Origin: Euryarchaeota archaeon UBA102
Lineage (GTDB): Archaea > Thermoplasmatota > Poseidoniia > MGIII > CG-Epi1
DNA: 63,058 nt
NCBI GenBank assembly: GCA_002509225.1
Contig: DAHL01000045.1
Location: 1 to 63,058, forward strand
Direction: 5' to 3'
Both the position numbers and the translations under genes were made by a program. Under the pieces are notes generated by a model, which had not been told where the DNA came from, searched no databases, and was given only the letters and a program-made list of their open reading frames with translations. Below are positions 25,603 through 35,360 of this stretch, one piece after another; positions within the stretch are counted from its first letter, which is position 1, and every line of letters begins with the position of its first letter.

Positions 25603-28600
25603 ACGGTAGCCTCCTTGGTTGTATTCTTATTTAGCCACCATGCAACTACAGAAGCCAACAAAAGAAATACTAAACTGGCTCTAAACGTGTAAAGATATTG
25701 CATTTGAATTTCCATATCTTTGGCATCTAACCAACCTAACATTGCGGATGCGAAAAACGCGCCAACTGAATATCCGAGTGTCCCTACGAAAACACCCCAT
25801 CCCATACCTTTACTCCGTTCATCTAAGGCAGTTAATTGAGACATTAATGTATCTCTAGAAGTACGTAAAAATGGAATTACGGGAATTATAAAAATAAATG
25901 CAGATAGATGAGTAGATACAGCAGAACTGAAAGTGCCCCATAGAAGAATATACAATAAGGCAGACCAGAGAAGTACCTGCCAAGCTCCTAAACGATCACA
26001 AATGGAACCGAGCCATGGATAAAGAATAACAGATGCTATAACTGAATATCCCATTATTACACCGACAAAACTCCTATCATAGCCAATATCGTCAAAATAA
26101 TTCGGAGCATTGTAAACGATGACGCCTCGAGGAATATAGATTAAGAAAACTGTTAGTAAAATCCATTTAACCCACGAATTCTTGAAACGTAGAGAATCCA
26201 AAGAGAAAGAATTTACATTAAAATTGAGATGATTAGATGAGTCGGTAACTAATGTTCCAGCCATAATATCGACTTCGTTTAAACGGAATGCGCAGAATGC
26301 TGCAGCAATATTCAATAATAAACAGAACAAGACTATTGCATTCATACCAAGAGATTCATATATTGATGGAGCAGCGAGGTATGCTACGGAATATATCAAA
26401 GCGAACATTCCCCAGAAAACGCCATTAAATTCACCTTGACGATTTGGATAGTATTCAGAAGCGATAGCCCTAGGTATACGGCCTGAACCATGAAGCATCA
26501 ATAGAAGTATAGAAATGAAAATGGTACCATATATGCCTAAAAATGGAATAAAGAGATAGAGTATAGTACAGCCAAGTGAGGTGTAAAGAAGGATTTTTCT
26601 TCTAGAACCGTATGTATCGGCTATGTGACCCCAAAAAATTAAACTGACGCCCAAAACCAATAGCGCGATTCCGTAATAGGCGGAAACTAAAGATTGGCTT
26701 GCTCCCTCATCCCGTAAAAAGAAACGCATAGCCGTCCAGTATAGTAATGCAATCTGAGCAGCATCTGTTAAAGATCTAAATAATAAGAGATGATTGACAT
26801 TCTGTTTTTGATTTTCTGTACTACTGTTAACTAATTTTTGATAACGTTTCCATACGGGAATACCTACTCCGACAGTTAAAGCGAGCAATAATACTGTTAG
26901 TAAAAGAATTGTTGAATCTGAAAGAGAAGAAATAGAGCCAATATCATCAGTATCATATTCATTAAGAAGAACTACAGATGCTGATGCCATAGGAGACATT
27001 TGTTCAGAATTGACCACTAATCTTGCATATAATGTTTGATTACCCTTTTTGGTCTGTTCGGGGACTTGGATTTGCCACTCACTCCAATCACCATTATCTG
27101 ACAAATCGTCTGCTAAAGACCAACTATCAACGCCAAAGCGAACTTCGACACCAATGCTAACTGATTGACCAGAAGAATCAGATACGCCCCGAATCCAACT
27201 TCCGTTGTATATTCTTGGTTTGACCTCTACGTAAGAATCATTCACTAACATATATTCAGGTTCTAACGACCAGTTGATACTCAAAGAAGCATCGATATTT
27301 CCAGAAATATCTACGAAAGTTTTTGGATCAGCCTGACCATACCCGTATTCATTATCTGGTCTAGTTTCTGCAATTGAGCAATTATTGGATGCTGCATCTA
27401 TATCATCATCTAATATTTCTCGTTCGATAGAATAACCTGCAACTAATGTATCCTTAACTTCTGTTGGAGTTAAATCGGGATTAGCCTCTAAAGTTAAAGC
27501 TACAATACCTGCCATCAAAGGTGTAGCCATACTAGTTCCACTCTTACTGGTGTAACCTGTTCCAGTACCTTTGTTAGGGGCCATGATACTACTTCCTATA
27601 GCAGCGACATCTGGCTTGACCCTTCCGTCTGAAGTGTAACCTCTGGAACTATATATTGCCAAACTCAAATCTTTGTCAAGAGAAGCGACTGTTATGGGTA
27701 ATCTTGAATCGCCAGGTGAGTCAATAGTGTTGCAACCGGCTGCAGTAGCTGAGCCGAATTCATTACCTGCACTCAAAGTAACTACGAGGCCAGATTCTAC
27801 TGCGGCATCAACAACTTGGCTCCAAGCAGAGCTACCATCATTATCGATATGAAATTCGATTTGTTGTTCGCCGAGACTGGATGTCATAACTCTGATATTT
27901 GGTTCTACTAGTTTTTGATTAGTTATTGTCCATTCGACGCCTCTGATAATGTCTTCAATATCGCCATCACAACATGAAAGAACGTTGACTAAGCTAGCTT
28001 TTGGTGCGACGCCGATATGGCGTGATCCGTCTGGTGCTGCATCCCCATCACCAGTACCTGCAGCTATTCCTGCAACATGAGTGCCGTGTGTACCACTATC
28101 TAAAGATTCACCAGGTAAGCATGGTGAACATACTACATTATCTTGAACTGCATCATAATAAGCTACAACTTTTAGATCATCCATAGTGAACTGATTATCA
28201 TCCATATCATCTAAACCAACATGGGCATTATCGACCCCAGTGTCAACTATAGCGATAGAAATTCCTTCTCCATAAATACCGTAATTTTCCCAAACTTGAT
28301 TTACGCCCATTGCAGGAACGGCTTCATTCATATGTGGAACTGCTTTACCGATGTCATCGAGCATTACAACGCCGTTCCAAGTAGAAACTGGATAGACCAA
28401 ATTACGAGGCATTGTAGTAGCAACTAAATCGATATATTGAGCACGATAAGTTACATCTATTCCTAAGTTTTCTAATTTTTCAATATCAGAATCTGTAGGG
28501 TGATGATTGTATCTTATGAAAACCCGTGCTGAATCTGAATCAAAGAAACGATCGCCTTGTTGTAATTTCCATTCTAATACATCACTGATTCCATCCCTAT

Positions 28601-28733
28601 CTTTATCCCTAGAATAATTAGACCACCAGCCTTGAACATCTTTGTCGTTTTTGGATGACTCTGAAAGAGGCATAAATAATGGAGTGGAAATGAGTATTGC
28701 ACACACTAAAAGCGGCAAAACGTTACGATTCAT
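25596..28733 (-). CDS. Subtilisin-family serine protease fused to an MFS-type membrane domain
   Basis: One uninterrupted frame of 1045 residues. A signal-like hydrophobic segment (4-22) and a DxDxDG-type calcium-like loop (DKDRDGISD, about 43-51) precede a propeptide-like part. The S8 protease domain (about 150-470) has catalytic Asp164 (AIVDTG), His216 (GTHGTHVAG) and Ser401 (GTSMATP), with SAGN at 321-324 for the oxyanion hole. A beta domain (480-590) leads to a hydrophobic helix (608-627). The last 400 residues (about 645-1040) have 10-12 hydrophobic helices with MFS-like loops (WGHIADTYGSRRK; LGSICDRLGAW). The protease should face outside. Such a fusion is unusual; whether the MFS part transports peptides is not known. 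Confidence 0.88.
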   Translation of the reverse strand: MNRNVLPLLVCAILISTPLFMPLSESSKNDKDVQGWWSNYSRDKDRDGISDVLEWKLQQGDRFFDSDSARVFIRYNHHPTDSDIEKLENLGIDVTYRAQYIDLVATTMPRNLVYPVSTWNGVVMLDDIGKAVPHMNEAVPAMGVNQVWENYGIYGEGISIAIVDTGVDNAHVGLDDMDDNQFTMDDLKVVAYYDAVQDNVVCSPCLPGESLDSGTHGTHVAGIAAGTGDGDAAPDGSRHIGVAPKASLVNVLSCCDGDIEDIIRGVEWTITNQKLVEPNIRVMTSSLGEQQIEFHIDNDGSSAWSQVVDAAVESGLVVTLSAGNEFGSATAAGCNTIDSPGDSRLPITVASLDKDLSLAIYSSRGYTSDGRVKPDVAAIGSSIMAPNKGTGTGYTSKSGTSMATPLMAGIVALTLEANPDLTPTEVKDTLVAGYSIEREILDDDIDAASNNCSIAETRPDNEYGYGQADPKTFVDISGNIDASLSINWSLEPEYMLVNDSYVEVKPRIYNGSWIRGVSDSSGQSVSIGVEVRFGVDSWSLADDLSDNGDWSEWQIQVPEQTKKGNQTLYARLVVNSEQMSPMASASVVLLNEYDTDDIGSISSLSDSTILLLTVLLLALTVGVGIPVWKRYQKLVNSSTENQKQNVNHLLLFRSLTDAAQIALLYWTAMRFFLRDEGASQSLVSAYYGIALLVLGVSLIFWGHIADTYGSRRKILLYTSLGCTILYLFIPFLGIYGTIFISILLLMLHGSGRIPRAIASEYYPNRQGEFNGVFWGMFALIYSVAYLAAPSIYESLGMNAIVLFCLLLNIAAAFCAFRLNEVDIMAGTLVTDSSNHLNFNVNSFSLDSLRFKNSWVKWILLTVFLIYIPRGVIVYNAPNYFDDIGYDRSFVGVIMGYSVIASVILYPWLGSICDRLGAWQVLLWSALLYILLWGTFSSAVSTHLSAFIFIIPVIPFLRTSRDTLMSQLTALDERSKGMGWGVFVGTLGYSVGAFFASAMLGWLDAKDMEIQMQYLYTFRASLVFLLLASVVAWWLNKNTTKEATVW

Positions 28734-28770
28734 AAAATGCTCAATAAAACTTTGGTGAAAAAACCTTTGT

Positions 28771-31068
28771 TTAGTTTGAAGTGATGCCCAAGTTTACAGA
28801 ATCCTTCATTTCAAAGTCCGAAAGATTATGAACTAGAACTACGCCTTTACTTATTGAATAAACAAAATCGCCCATGAAAATTGACCTGCGAACATCGATA
28901 TTATACCAATAAGTATTATCTTCATTGTAAAAATCTGAATGATGGATCTCCCCATCTAATTCTAAATTATGACCTGTGACGTCAATTAACACTAATTTAG
29001 TTACGTACTCATAAGTACAGCGCCAGCCATCCTCATCACAATCGTATTTGTATGTACTCATTGGTATAGCTAAAGTACCATTCCAATATTGGAAAGCTTT
29101 GTGTTCATAAGTTGCTTCACTCCAACCCCAACTCCAACCACCATTCTCATCTGCAGGCATGAGGGATAAAGAAGTAGATAATGTTGGATTATTAGAATCG
29201 CTAACATCGAATAAAGAAATCTGTGTACTCCAATCGAGACCTTCTGAATCGCCGCCATAACCTATAGTTAGTAATCTATCCCCATCCAAAGGGTGTATGT
29301 ATGTAGAAACTCCTGGAACTTCTAATTCACCTTCTATTGTCGGCATAGTAGGATTGCTTAAATCTATAATCCAAAGAGGATCTATAATTCTAAAAGTGAC
29401 TAAGTATGCCTTTTCGTCAACAAAACGGGCAGACCATAGTCGTTCTCCTAATGCAATTCCATCTACCCTACCCACTTCAGATAAGTCGTGACTACTTTCA
29501 ACTTGACGCAAGACACAAACTATTGTTTCTGATTCTTCTGGATTATCCAACCACCAACGATTCCATTCTCCAGTTGTAGAAACTACACGTATATCGTCAT
29601 TGTACTCAGAAAGAGAGAATTGGCCAGAAACAGTACCGTCCACCCTTCCGCTTGCAATATATTTTGTATCCCCCATCCCACTTACATCGAAAGTATGAAT
29701 ATTGGTAGCTTCAGTATAATCTGTTTCATCCAACATATACCACCACCAATCATTAGTATTTTCTGAAATAATCATAGTATCAGAAGAAGAATAAATAGTT
29801 GGATAATTGGTCATCATATGGTCTGCTTCAAAACTGAAATTATCTGTGGTTAAGTCGATAGTCAAGATTGAAGTGAAACCATCACCAGTTCCATCACTAG
29901 ATATAACAAAATTATCACAACCAGAATCGCCATCGGTTGCGAAGTTGAATTCCTCTAAATCGCCTTCATTCATATAATAAATTGCGGGAACTAAATCAGA
30001 AAGTGGAGCCTTGTCAATTATGTTATTATTATGCTCTATGGTAGAGGTTGCAGCCTCACGCCACATGTCTTCTCTAGCACTATCTGTCGTACCATCTGCC
30101 CAGAAAACTTCATAATCATAATTTATGTAACTTAAAACCTCAGGAATATCTAAGTATGCATAGGACACCATCCTAACAGTGCCATCTACCTCTCTAGCAG
30201 TCTGATAATTTCCTTCGATATATACTTCTTGATTCACTTGTGGGGAGGAACGGTTAGAGATATCTAAAATTGTCATTTTGGTCATTTCATAGACACGATA
30301 ATTACCATCGGAACGAATGTAATCTAAAAGCATGTGATCTTCTTGCATATCCCATGTAGAAATGTCTGAATAGACTATCATTTTATCACCCGCTAAGAGC
30401 ATTTCTCTCGCATTTCCTTCGATTGCTATAGAAGATGTATTTTCAATTTGTCCGAATTCGGGTATCGCTAAGATATGTAGAATACTCTTTGATTCGTAAG
30501 ACCAACCCCAATTCTTGTAAACTTGGTAATCCCAATCATTCAACACGTAAATGAAATCACCATCTGTTTTTACGAAATCACCTTCGTCGACATCCTGTTC
30601 TTGATTGTTTGTACCAGAAAATTCCTGATTTGAAGATGAGCCGGTAGATGCACTAGTAGGGCTGTCTACACTTTCCAAAGCTGTGCCGTCGTCCATTGCC
30701 ACATCGACCATGAATTCTGGAGAAATACCATACCCATATCCTAAACCTACTGTAGTGACCATTTCATCTTTAACATTGGTTTTCAATCTATCTTCCAAAT
30801 CGATACAAGACTCGTAACCGATTAATGCAGGCGAATCTCTAGACTTTTCTGAAACCATAGTCTTCAGAAATTCTACCTGATATGTATTGTCCATTTCATC
30901 ATCAAAGGGGCTGAATAACATTGCAGCTCCTGAAAAAATAACGCAAAAAACAATCAAAACGCTGAATAAAGGATTCCAAGAAGATGTGAAAGGAGCTGGT
31001 TGAACGAATGAAGGTTCTCTCTGCTTTCGATAACCTACAAAACCGACGAAATCATTGCGCTTACTCAT
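28771..31068 (-). CDS. Secreted/membrane-anchored beta-propeller protein (Beta_propel family)
   Basis: This 765-residue protein has an N-terminal cytoplasmic stretch, one hydrophobic anchor (about 32-55, PLFSVLIVFCVIFSGAAMLF) and a large exported domain. The family signature NNQEQDVDEGDFVKTDGDFIYVLND lies near residue 152, and VDGTVSGQFSLSEYNDDIRVVSTTG lies near 475. Both match the C-terminal beta-propeller domain family found in secreted archaeal and bacterial proteins. It is rich in Trp, Asp and Ser. Its function is unknown; a polymer- or protein-binding scaffold is plausible. It sits just upstream of the subtilase-MFS gene on the same strand. Confidence 0.85.
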   Translation of the reverse strand: MSKRNDFVGFVGYRKQREPSFVQPAPFTSSWNPLFSVLIVFCVIFSGAAMLFSPFDDEMDNTYQVEFLKTMVSEKSRDSPALIGYESCIDLEDRLKTNVKDEMVTTVGLGYGYGISPEFMVDVAMDDGTALESVDSPTSASTGSSSNQEFSGTNNQEQDVDEGDFVKTDGDFIYVLNDWDYQVYKNWGWSYESKSILHILAIPEFGQIENTSSIAIEGNAREMLLAGDKMIVYSDISTWDMQEDHMLLDYIRSDGNYRVYEMTKMTILDISNRSSPQVNQEVYIEGNYQTAREVDGTVRMVSYAYLDIPEVLSYINYDYEVFWADGTTDSAREDMWREAATSTIEHNNNIIDKAPLSDLVPAIYYMNEGDLEEFNFATDGDSGCDNFVISSDGTGDGFTSILTIDLTTDNFSFEADHMMTNYPTIYSSSDTMIISENTNDWWWYMLDETDYTEATNIHTFDVSGMGDTKYIASGRVDGTVSGQFSLSEYNDDIRVVSTTGEWNRWWLDNPEESETIVCVLRQVESSHDLSEVGRVDGIALGERLWSARFVDEKAYLVTFRIIDPLWIIDLSNPTMPTIEGELEVPGVSTYIHPLDGDRLLTIGYGGDSEGLDWSTQISLFDVSDSNNPTLSTSLSLMPADENGGWSWGWSEATYEHKAFQYWNGTLAIPMSTYKYDCDEDGWRCTYEYVTKLVLIDVTGHNLELDGEIHHSDFYNEDNTYWYNIDVRRSIFMGDFVYSISKGVVLVHNLSDFEMKDSVNLGITSN

Positions 31069-31137
31069 TTTGAACGCTCCACAAGAAATATAGACAATAT
31101 ATAACCGATTTTCGAAACAGAATTTTGATGTATCAAA

Positions 31138-31509
31138 CTACACCCCCCATTTATCTTCAAGTGCATCTAATGAATGTATAACTATTCCATTCTCAAGAAT
31201 TATTAAAATACAGTAATCATCTTCTAGACGTGAATCTAACCTGACGCCTAATTTTTCATGTAGACCGACGCCGAATTTTATTCTTTTTTTATCTACACTA
31301 TAAAGAGTTCTTCTGCCGTCTTCTTTGGGAATTAAAAGACCACGATCTGCTAAAGCTTTGTAACGATGTCGGAGCATTGCATCTTTTTTTTGTAATTCGT
31401 AAACATCGCTTGGTTGATAGAGAGCTTTTGCACCATCAGTAACGCTAGATTTTTTATGATCTGAAACAAAAGCTAAAATTGCTACATCTATTTCATCGAT
31501 AGTTGGCAT
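31138..31509 (-). CDS. Winged-helix DNA-binding protein
   Basis: This 123-residue protein looks like a winged helix: helix 1 (DEIDVAILAFVSDH), a recognition-helix region (LRHRYKALADRGLL) and a wing (IPKEDGRRTLYSVD). A short C-terminal beta domain (YCILIILENGIVIHSL) may bind a ligand or dimerise. It follows the Ino1 gene by 3 nt and so may be in its transcription unit; it could regulate that gene, but no operator is identified. The exact family is not recognised. Confidence 0.65.
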   Translation of the reverse strand: MPTIDEIDVAILAFVSDHKKSSVTDGAKALYQPSDVYELQKKDAMLRHRYKALADRGLLIPKEDGRRTLYSVDKKRIKFGVGLHEKLGVRLDSRLEDDYCILIILENGIVIHSLDALEDKWGV

Positions 31510-31512
31510 AGA

Positions 31513-32838
31513 TTATTCATCGTAATAATCTAAACCGAGATTGGTTATTAGATCCTCACCCATTAAATCTCTAAGTGTGTTTTCTAATTTATTTTTCTGA
31601 ACAAATAAATCATGTAAGGGGTAAAGGTCTGGCTTACATGTTGGTGATTTGAAGTAAAAGGATAGCCATTCCTGTATGCCGTACTTACCAGATCTGGCAG
31701 CTAAGTCCATAAAGAGTGCTAAATCGAGAACAATAGGTGCAGCTAAGATTGAATCTTTACATAGGAAATCTATTTTGATTTGCATGGGATAATTCAACCA
31801 ACCTCTGATATCTATATTGTCCCAACCTTCTTTGTCATCACCTCTTGGTGGATAATAATTAATTCTAACTTTGTGATATAAATCCCCATAGAGGTCTGGA
31901 TTTTCCTCAGGTTTTAGAATTTGTTCAAGAACTCCTAGTTTTGAAACTTCTTTAGTTTTGAAACTTTCTGGATCATCGAGAACTTCGCCATCTCTGTTGC
32001 CTAAAATATTTGTAGAGAACCACCCCTCAATACCTAGCATTCTAGCTTTGAGGCCGGGAGCAAGAATGGTTTTCATTAATGTCTGACCCGTTTTGAAATC
32101 CTTACCTGCAATTGGAACTTTTAATTTATGAGAAAGTTCATACATTGCTGGAAAATCTGCAGAGAGATTTGGAGCGCCGTTAGCATATGGAACCCCTTCA
32201 TGTAATGCGGCGTAAGCGTACAAAACGCTAGGCAAGATTGATGGATTGTTATCATCTAATGCTTTTTCAAAACTAGAAAGATCCTCGAAAATATTTGAAT
32301 CGGGCGCTTGGAATGTTTCTGTGCTTCCGCACCACACCATAACGGCCCTTTCTAGGTTATTAACTTCTTTGAAATTCCGAATATCAGTCCTTAAAGCATC
32401 AATAGCATCCCTATGGCTTGTAACATCCTTAATTCTAGTTGGATTTAGATTTTTAACGTATTTTTGATTAAAAACTGCTGGCATAGATTTGATTTCTGAA
32501 AGTGGTTCTTTTAATTGATCTAGTAAAGTTTGTTCAAGAACTCCTGCATTTACAGCGGCCGAATAGCAATCGGGATATTCTGCAAAAATGTCCCAACCTC
32601 CGAAAACTAAATTTTCTAAATCATATAAAGGGACGAAATCTTTAATCTTTGAATCGCGCTGTTCGTTTCGTTTACCCAACCTCAAAGTTCCCATTTGAGT
32701 TAGAGAGCCTATAGGTTTACCGATGCCTGCCTTAACAGCCTCTACACCAGCGATGAAAGTAGTACTAACGGCACCGAGGCCTGGAAGTAGAACTCCTAGC
32801 TTTCCAGAGGCTGGTTTTATTTCCATGGAATTTGTCAT
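31513..32838 (-). CDS. ino1: myo-Inositol-1-phosphate synthase
   Basis: This 441-residue protein has the N-terminal dinucleotide motif VLLPGLGAVSTTFIAGVEA (about 16-34), the central VWCGSTETFQ, the conserved PIAGKDFKTGQT, and LGNRDGEVL near residue 290. The enzyme isomerises glucose-6-phosphate to inositol-1-phosphate with bound NAD+. In archaea the product goes into archaetidylinositol lipids and other inositol derivatives. A TATA-like box 28 nt upstream suggests a leaderless transcript shared with the winged-helix gene. Confidence 0.93.
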   Translation of the reverse strand: MTNSMEIKPASGKLGVLLPGLGAVSTTFIAGVEAVKAGIGKPIGSLTQMGTLRLGKRNEQRDSKIKDFVPLYDLENLVFGGWDIFAEYPDCYSAAVNAGVLEQTLLDQLKEPLSEIKSMPAVFNQKYVKNLNPTRIKDVTSHRDAIDALRTDIRNFKEVNNLERAVMVWCGSTETFQAPDSNIFEDLSSFEKALDDNNPSILPSVLYAYAALHEGVPYANGAPNLSADFPAMYELSHKLKVPIAGKDFKTGQTLMKTILAPGLKARMLGIEGWFSTNILGNRDGEVLDDPESFKTKEVSKLGVLEQILKPEENPDLYGDLYHKVRINYYPPRGDDKEGWDNIDIRGWLNYPMQIKIDFLCKDSILAAPIVLDLALFMDLAARSGKYGIQEWLSFYFKSPTCKPDLYPLHDLFVQKNKLENTLRDLMGEDLITNLGLDYYDE

Positions 32839-32858
32839 GATTTGAACTCACAGATAGT

Positions 32859-32874
32859 ACAGTTTATATTAATG
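32859..32874 (-). promoter_or_regulatory. Promoter of ino1
   Basis: AGTTTATATTAATG on the plus strand (CATTAATATAAACT on the minus strand) centres about 28 nt before the ino1 ATG at 32838. It has typical TATA-box composition and spacing. Confidence 0.5.
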
Positions 32875-32878
32875 ATTT

Positions 32879-33670
32879 TCAATAAAATACTGAAAGACAG
32901 GTAAGGGAACCGTCGGCATTTCGAATTTGAGACATACTTAATTTATGAAGAATAAAACCTTGATCTTCGAGGATTTTATGTGTATTTGGATACTCATCGG
33001 GAACGATTAAATCTTGCCCTATACCTATTGTGTTTGCAGCATAAATGTCCTCTTTTGGTATTTGTAACAATTTGTGACTGGGGTCGAAAAGGTGTAGGGG
33101 GAGTGTGTCTTTTGCAACTATCAAAGTATCAGGACAAGGTGATGAGCAGATGCTTTTAAGATGTAAAGAATCAGTAGGAATGGGTATCGTTTTTACTTTA
33201 ATATTGGCCTTATTTGCAAAATCTTCCAAAAATTTTATTCCGTGAATATTTGTGCGCGTACTACTACCAACATATATCGTATTACCCACACGTAAAACAT
33301 CACCGCCATCTAATTCTGCTGGAGATTCCATAAATTCCAAAACTAATTTTTCACTTAGTATGCCGACTATTGCGTCTTTTTCCCCCTTTCTAGATTGAGC
33401 GCCTGCATTAGTGATTAGGGCTCTATCATCAATAACTACAACTTGATCTTCTACAAAACAGCAATCCGGATAGTTGTCGTCTGGCATTAGTTTCAAAACT
33501 TCAACCTTGAGTGATTTTAATTTTGCAACGTAAGAATTGTGTTGAACCTTTGCAGAATCTACATCTATGGGGCCAGAACCCATGTATTTTGAGATAGCGG
33601 AACTGAACGTATTCGGAATTCCTCGAACGATTGCTCTTTTATTTTCGTAATAATAACTCAAAATAATCAC
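32879..33670 (-). CDS. Dimethylarginine dimethylaminohydrolase-like amidinotransferase-fold enzyme
   Basis: This 263-residue protein has the DDAH/arginine-deiminase fold signatures: VRGIPNTFSSAI at the N-terminus, PDCCFVEDQVVV (about 68-79), ELDGGDVLRVG, YVGSSTRTNIHG, a histidine in DSLHLKS (about 168), and the catalytic cysteine in GSLTCLSV near the C-terminus. Members hydrolyse methylated arginines to citrulline plus amines, or act on related guanidino compounds. The true substrate is open. It is divergent from hef and the last 40 bases before ino1 contain the ino1 promoter. Confidence 0.82.
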   Translation of the reverse strand: MIILSYYYENKRAIVRGIPNTFSSAISKYMGSGPIDVDSAKVQHNSYVAKLKSLKVEVLKLMPDDNYPDCCFVEDQVVVIDDRALITNAGAQSRKGEKDAIVGILSEKLVLEFMESPAELDGGDVLRVGNTIYVGSSTRTNIHGIKFLEDFANKANIKVKTIPIPTDSLHLKSICSSPCPDTLIVAKDTLPLHLFDPSHKLLQIPKEDIYAANTIGIGQDLIVPDEYPNTHKILEDQGFILHKLSMSQIRNADGSLTCLSVFY

Positions 33671-33701
33671 ATCGATATGTTCAAAACAACAAATTGAACT
33701 G

Positions 33702-33734
33702 GGTGTATAACTCTTAAGGTGTAACTAGAGTTAC
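33702..33734 (+). promoter_or_regulatory. hef promoter with inverted repeat
   Basis: GTGTATAACT at 33703-33712 is TATA-like, about 35 nt before the hef ATG (33743). Just downstream, GTAACT (33721-33726) and AGTTAC (33729-33734) form a perfect 6-bp inverted repeat with a 2-nt spacer near the expected transcription start. That position would suit an operator. No cognate regulator is known. Confidence 0.4.
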
Positions 33735-33742
33735 GTACTGGC

Positions 33743-35314
33743 ATGAGTGTATTTGAGAGTCAGTTATTGAAAATAAAGGATTTAGAAGAGAGGGAATACC
33801 AAAACAGAGTTTCGGAAGTCTGTTTGAAACAGTCTACACTAGCAGTTCTACCAACTGGTCTAGGAAAAACTGTTATTGCATTAAGAGTTATTTTGAAAAG
33901 ACTTGAAATTGGTAAAATTTTATTTCTTGCACCCACAAAACCTCTTGCTCAACAGCACGCTAACTTCTTCGAAAAATATTTAGATATGAATATTGAATTA
34001 TTCACAGGTAATATCGCACCTAAAGAAAGAGAGCGACTTTGGGAAAATAATGACTTTATAATTTCGACTCCGCAAGTTGTTGAAAAGGATATAGAAAGAG
34101 GATATACTGATTTGAAAGATTATTCTTTAGTTGTATTTGATGAAGCACATAGAGCGGTTGGAAACTATGCTTATGTAAAGATTGGAAAATTTTACAAAGA
34201 AAATGCTGAATGCTTTTTGACATTAGGAATGACAGCTTCACCTGGAAGTACTAAGGAACATGTTGTAAATATATGTAAAAATTTAGGAATAAAAAAAATA
34301 GAAAAAAGAAGTGATACTGATGAAGATGTGATGCCGTACATCCAAAAACTTGAAACTAATTGGATTAAAGTTGAAATGACAGATGTAGAAAAAGGAGTGA
34401 GAAGAGAATTAAAAAATGCATTGGGAATTATAGGAGGGGAACTGTATAAGCAAGGATTTTTATCCAATCCAAGACACGTATCAACTAGTTCTCTTTTAAG
34501 AATTGGAAAGGAAGTGCAAGTAAGATTAATACAGGCGAAAGGAAGTGCGAAATATCCATTCTATAATGCAATGACTACGCAAGCAATAGGTATGAAAATA
34601 GCGCATGCGATTCAAACTATAGAGAGTCAGGGTTTGGAGCAATTTATACATTACGCAGAAAGAATTGAAAAGGAAGCGGCGAAAAAGGGAGGTAGTAGAG
34701 CTAATAAGCAATTAGTAAAGAAAGAATTTTGGAAAATAGCGTTAGAAGTTGCAAGAAATGATAAAACGGAACATCCTAAACTTCCGAAATTATTGAATTT
34801 GATAAATATGCACATAAATGAAGGATCTAAAAGAATAATAGTTTTTACTGAAATAAGACATACAGCGACATTGATTGTAGAGAAATTAGAGCGTGTACCT
34901 AATGCGAATTCTATTAGGTTTGTTGGACAGAGTAGTAGAGAAGGTGATAAAGGATTAACACAGAATGAGCAAAAAGAGATATTAGAGAAATTTCGTAGCG
35001 GAGAATACAACGTATTAGTAGCGACATCAGTGGGAGAAGAAGGGTTAGACATACCTTCCACTGATGTAGTAATTTTTTACGAACCAGTACCTTCTGCAAT
35101 AAGACTGATTCAACGAAGAGGTAGAACGGGTAGAGATTCATCGGGAATTGTCTATATGTTTATGACTGAAGATACCAGAGATGAAGCGGCTCATTGGAGT
35201 AGCCGTTCCAAAGAACGGGAGATGTATAGAATGCTAGAAAATATAAATTTAGACTTAGATGATGAGGATATAGGACGAGAAAATAGCGATACGAAACAAA
35301 CGAAACTGCAATAA
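33743..35314 (+). CDS. hef: Hef/FANCM-type DEAH helicase without nuclease domain
   Basis: This 523-residue SF2 helicase has Walker A PTGLGKTVIAL (about 36-46), motif II DEAH near 132, GMTASPG (motif III) and motif VI QRRGRTGRDSSG near 453. The insert between the two RecA lobes and the ATSVGEEGLDIP segment match the archaeal Hef/FANCM/Mph1 group, which remodels stalled replication forks. Classic Hef continues with an XPF-type nuclease and HhH domains to about 750 residues. Here the protein ends soon after lobe 2 with an acidic tail (DLDDEDIG). The nuclease is therefore missing or encoded elsewhere. It begins a run that includes kptA and purH. Confidence 0.88.
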   Translation: MSVFESQLLKIKDLEEREYQNRVSEVCLKQSTLAVLPTGLGKTVIALRVILKRLEIGKILFLAPTKPLAQQHANFFEKYLDMNIELFTGNIAPKERERLWENNDFIISTPQVVEKDIERGYTDLKDYSLVVFDEAHRAVGNYAYVKIGKFYKENAECFLTLGMTASPGSTKEHVVNICKNLGIKKIEKRSDTDEDVMPYIQKLETNWIKVEMTDVEKGVRRELKNALGIIGGELYKQGFLSNPRHVSTSSLLRIGKEVQVRLIQAKGSAKYPFYNAMTTQAIGMKIAHAIQTIESQGLEQFIHYAERIEKEAAKKGGSRANKQLVKKEFWKIALEVARNDKTEHPKLPKLLNLINMHINEGSKRIIVFTEIRHTATLIVEKLERVPNANSIRFVGQSSREGDKGLTQNEQKEILEKFRSGEYNVLVATSVGEEGLDIPSTDVVIFYEPVPSAIRLIQRRGRTGRDSSGIVYMFMTEDTRDEAAHWSSRSKEREMYRMLENINLDLDDEDIGRENSDTKQTKLQ

Positions 35315-35360
35315 TTGAAATGAAAAACATTTTACACACACCTTTGGAATGAGGTTATGT

